Source of the DNA: Marinococcus halotolerans DSM 16375
GTDB taxonomy: Bacteria; Bacillota; Bacilli; Bacillales; Marinococcaceae
Assembly (NCBI RefSeq): GCF_000420725.1
Contig: NZ_ATVM01000007.1
Coordinates: 1 to 64,000, forward strand
DNA length: 64,000 nt
Direction of reading: 5' to 3'
Part shown: positions 62,610-64,000 of the stretch, piece by piece
Position numbering within the stretch: the first letter of the stretch is position 1
How the letters are laid out: each line of letters opens with the position of its first letter
Position numbers and translations under genes: made by a program
Notes under the pieces: model-generated
Seen by the model: only the letters and a program-made list of their open reading frames with translations
What the model was told of the DNA's origin: nothing
Databases searched by the model: none

Positions 62610-63971
62610 TTAAGAAAGCTCCCGGGTGATACGGGCGCCCATCTGCCGAAAGAGTCCAGGAAGATCCTGGTAGCCCCGTTCGATTTGGTAGACGTTTGTG
62701 ATACAGCTCCGGCCTTCAGCTGCCAGGGCACCGATAACTACCGCCGCCCCACCCCGGATATCACGTGCTACCAGCTCCTCCGAGCCTGTCCAGTCTCCGG
62801 TGCCTGTAAACGTAGCAACCTGGCCTTCCGCCCCGTTCACGCATAGAAAGCCCCCGTCTTCGACCGTACCTGAAGCACCAAGTTTATTTAGCTCCCAGAC
62901 GTATTGAAATCGCCCGTCGAGAATCGTTTCTTTGATAGAGCTGTTTCCTTCGGCTCTTGCCATCATCACTCCGTGAAGCGGCTGAATATCTGTATGGAAG
63001 CCGGGGTAGGCCGAGGTTTCAATCGACACTGGCTCGAGAGGCTTTTCCCACGATACATCCAGGTAGTTGTCATCATGGTCCTCTATGCGAAGACCTGCAT
63101 CGCGCCATACGTTCACTTCTTTTTGAAGGAAATGGGCACCTGTGTTGTGAATGCGTACATTTCCTTTCGTGGCACCCACTGCCGCAATCACTGTAGAAGC
63201 AATGATCCGATCGCCCATGACGTGATGCGTGGTGCCATGAAGGCTTTTTACCCCATTGATGATCATTGTATTGGAAGATTCACTCTCCCATCCGATATCT
63301 GCTCCCATGTTATTCAAAAGCTTCATAACGTCGATCACTTCCGGATTAATGGCTGCATTTTTCAGCGTTGTCCGGCTCCCCTCTCTCGCCACCGCGGCAA
63401 ACATGACGTTTAGCGTGCCGCCAAACGTTGGGTAGTGAAATTCAATGTCCTTGTCTTCAGCGGAGGCTCTGGAGCTGAAAACAATGCCTTCATCCAGTTC
63501 TTCTGCCTTGTGTCCCAACGTGTTTAAAGCCATGGTATGCAGATCGTGTTTTCTGCTGCCGATATTGCAGCCTCCCGGGATGGGCAAAAACAAAGACTCT
63601 CCCCACCGGGCGCTGCCGCCAAGAAGCAGCAGTGAATGCCGGATCCTGCTTGCTTTTGTCCGGTCGATCCCCTGATCTTCCCATGTCCTCTTCTGGACGA
63701 TTAATGAATCCGCTCCCGAACGCTGAATGTCTACTCCAAGTTCTTCAAGCAGTTCCATAATGAGACGAACATCGTTCAGTTCAACAGGAACACTGTGCAG
63801 AGTTACCGGCTCTTCGGTGAGGGAAGCTGCCACCAATGCCGGGAGTACGGCGTTTTTCGCTCCTGGCACATAAACATCTCCTGTGAGTGGTTTTCCGCCT
63901 TCGATCTCATAGTAAGGGGAGCCGGCCGTTGAAAAAGCGGATGTCTTACGCTGTTCCATGCCTGGTGTCAT
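62610..63971 (-). CDS. MurA-like UDP-GlcNAc 1-carboxyvinyltransferase
   Basis: EPSP-synthase-fold enzyme of 453 residues, related to MurA, which transfers enolpyruvate to UDP-GlcNAc in wall synthesis. The Lys-Asn pair (PGAKNAVLP), the reactive Cys in GGCNIGSRKHDLH and the Asp in YPGFHTDIQ are conserved, so it may be active. The sequence after the Cys (SRKHDLHTMAL) departs from the usual ARPVDLH, and there is a 15-residue N-terminal extension. It could be a housekeeping MurA or a specialised paralogue. AAAGGAG precedes the ATG by 7 bases. Confidence 0.85.
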   Translation of the reverse strand: MTPGMEQRKTSAFSTAGSPYYEIEGGKPLTGDVYVPGAKNAVLPALVAASLTEEPVTLHSVPVELNDVRLIMELLEELGVDIQRSGADSLIVQKRTWEDQGIDRTKASRIRHSLLLLGGSARWGESLFLPIPGGCNIGSRKHDLHTMALNTLGHKAEELDEGIVFSSRASAEDKDIEFHYPTFGGTLNVMFAAVAREGSRTTLKNAAINPEVIDVMKLLNNMGADIGWESESSNTMIINGVKSLHGTTHHVMGDRIIASTVIAAVGATKGNVRIHNTGAHFLQKEVNVWRDAGLRIEDHDDNYLDVSWEKPLEPVSIETSAYPGFHTDIQPLHGVMMARAEGNSSIKETILDGRFQYVWELNKLGASGTVEDGGFLCVNGAEGQVATFTGTGDWTGSEELVARDIRGGAAVVIGALAAEGRSCITNVYQIERGYQDLPGLFRQMGARITRELS

Positions 63972-64000
63972 TCTTTTTCTCCTTTCGGGGGACTGTCTTC

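Noticed and set aside
1-64000. tRNA, rRNA, known riboswitches or a phage attachment site
   Set aside because: None was recognised on reading either strand; weak or unusual RNAs could be missed without a covariance search.

Overview
The window looks like a chromosome segment of a Gram-positive Bacillaceae-type bacterium. Strong AGGAGG-type ribosome sites precede most genes. A perfect Bacillus-type cre site, a WalR-like box, Wzx/Wzy capsule genes, a BY-kinase and LytB/LytC-like wall enzymes all fit that group. The secreted proteins are very rich in Glu and Asp, which suggests (but does not prove) a halophilic or alkaliphilic host. Most of the window has balanced base composition; the stretch from about 2.9 to 20.7 kb is visibly AT-rich.

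Layout: (1) 1-2890: the end of an IS1182-family transposase, an intact IS21-family element (istA/istB), and a 133-bp relic of a second IS21 copy. (2) 2896-20060: one long leftward operon, very likely horizontally acquired, for a Wzx/Wzy-dependent polysaccharide. It encodes an initiating sugar transferase, three glycosyltransferases, Wzy, Wzx, three sulfotransferases, dTDP-L-rhamnose synthesis (RfbABCD), GDP-L-fucose synthesis (ManC, Gmd, Fcl) and a Wzz-type chain-length protein. The predicted product is a sulfated polymer containing rhamnose and fucose. (3) 20744-21225: a decayed IS1182-type element closes the island. (4) 21514-26877: a host-composition cluster with two paralogous winged-HTH regulators, two paralogous CpsB/YwqE-like PHP proteins, a second ManC, and a Fcl homologue. 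The Fcl homologue and both PHP proteins have lost active-site residues. A LiaS/DesK-type two-component system is transcribed divergently from it, across a promoter region with phased repeats.

(5) 28989-40555: sugar catabolism. One unit carries a GH120-type beta-xylosidase, a ROK regulator and a MalFG-type ABC importer without its own ATPase, under a cre site. The other is a separate leftward set with a GarR-like reductase, a TIM-barrel isomerase, DhaL, DhaK and RpiB, with a divergent DeoR-family regulator. (6) 40557-50858: a second surface-polysaccharide and sulfation region with a BY-kinase, an SGNH-like protein, a fourth sulfotransferase, a nitroreductase, a pyruvyltransferase, an SLC13-type permease (possibly for sulfate), a second flippase, CysQ (PAP phosphatase) and a glycosyltransferase. 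(7) 51047-62542: two divergent pairs, each an N-acetylmuramoyl-L-alanine amidase and a SpoIID/LytB-domain protein. All four proteins carry arrays of an unusual PG_binding_1-type repeat. (8) 62610-63971: a MurA-like enzyme.

The most notable points are: a genetic programme for a sulfated, fucose- and rhamnose-containing polysaccharide in a Firmicute, including a PAP-recycling enzyme and a candidate sulfate importer; a conserved-looking cluster of inactive-looking polysaccharide enzymes next to regulators; the duplicated amidase/SpoIID module with expanding repeats; and three genes (rfbC and both amidases) that appear to start at ATT codons behind good ribosome sites. No tRNA, rRNA or CRISPR array was seen. 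All functions are assigned from sequence motifs by eye.
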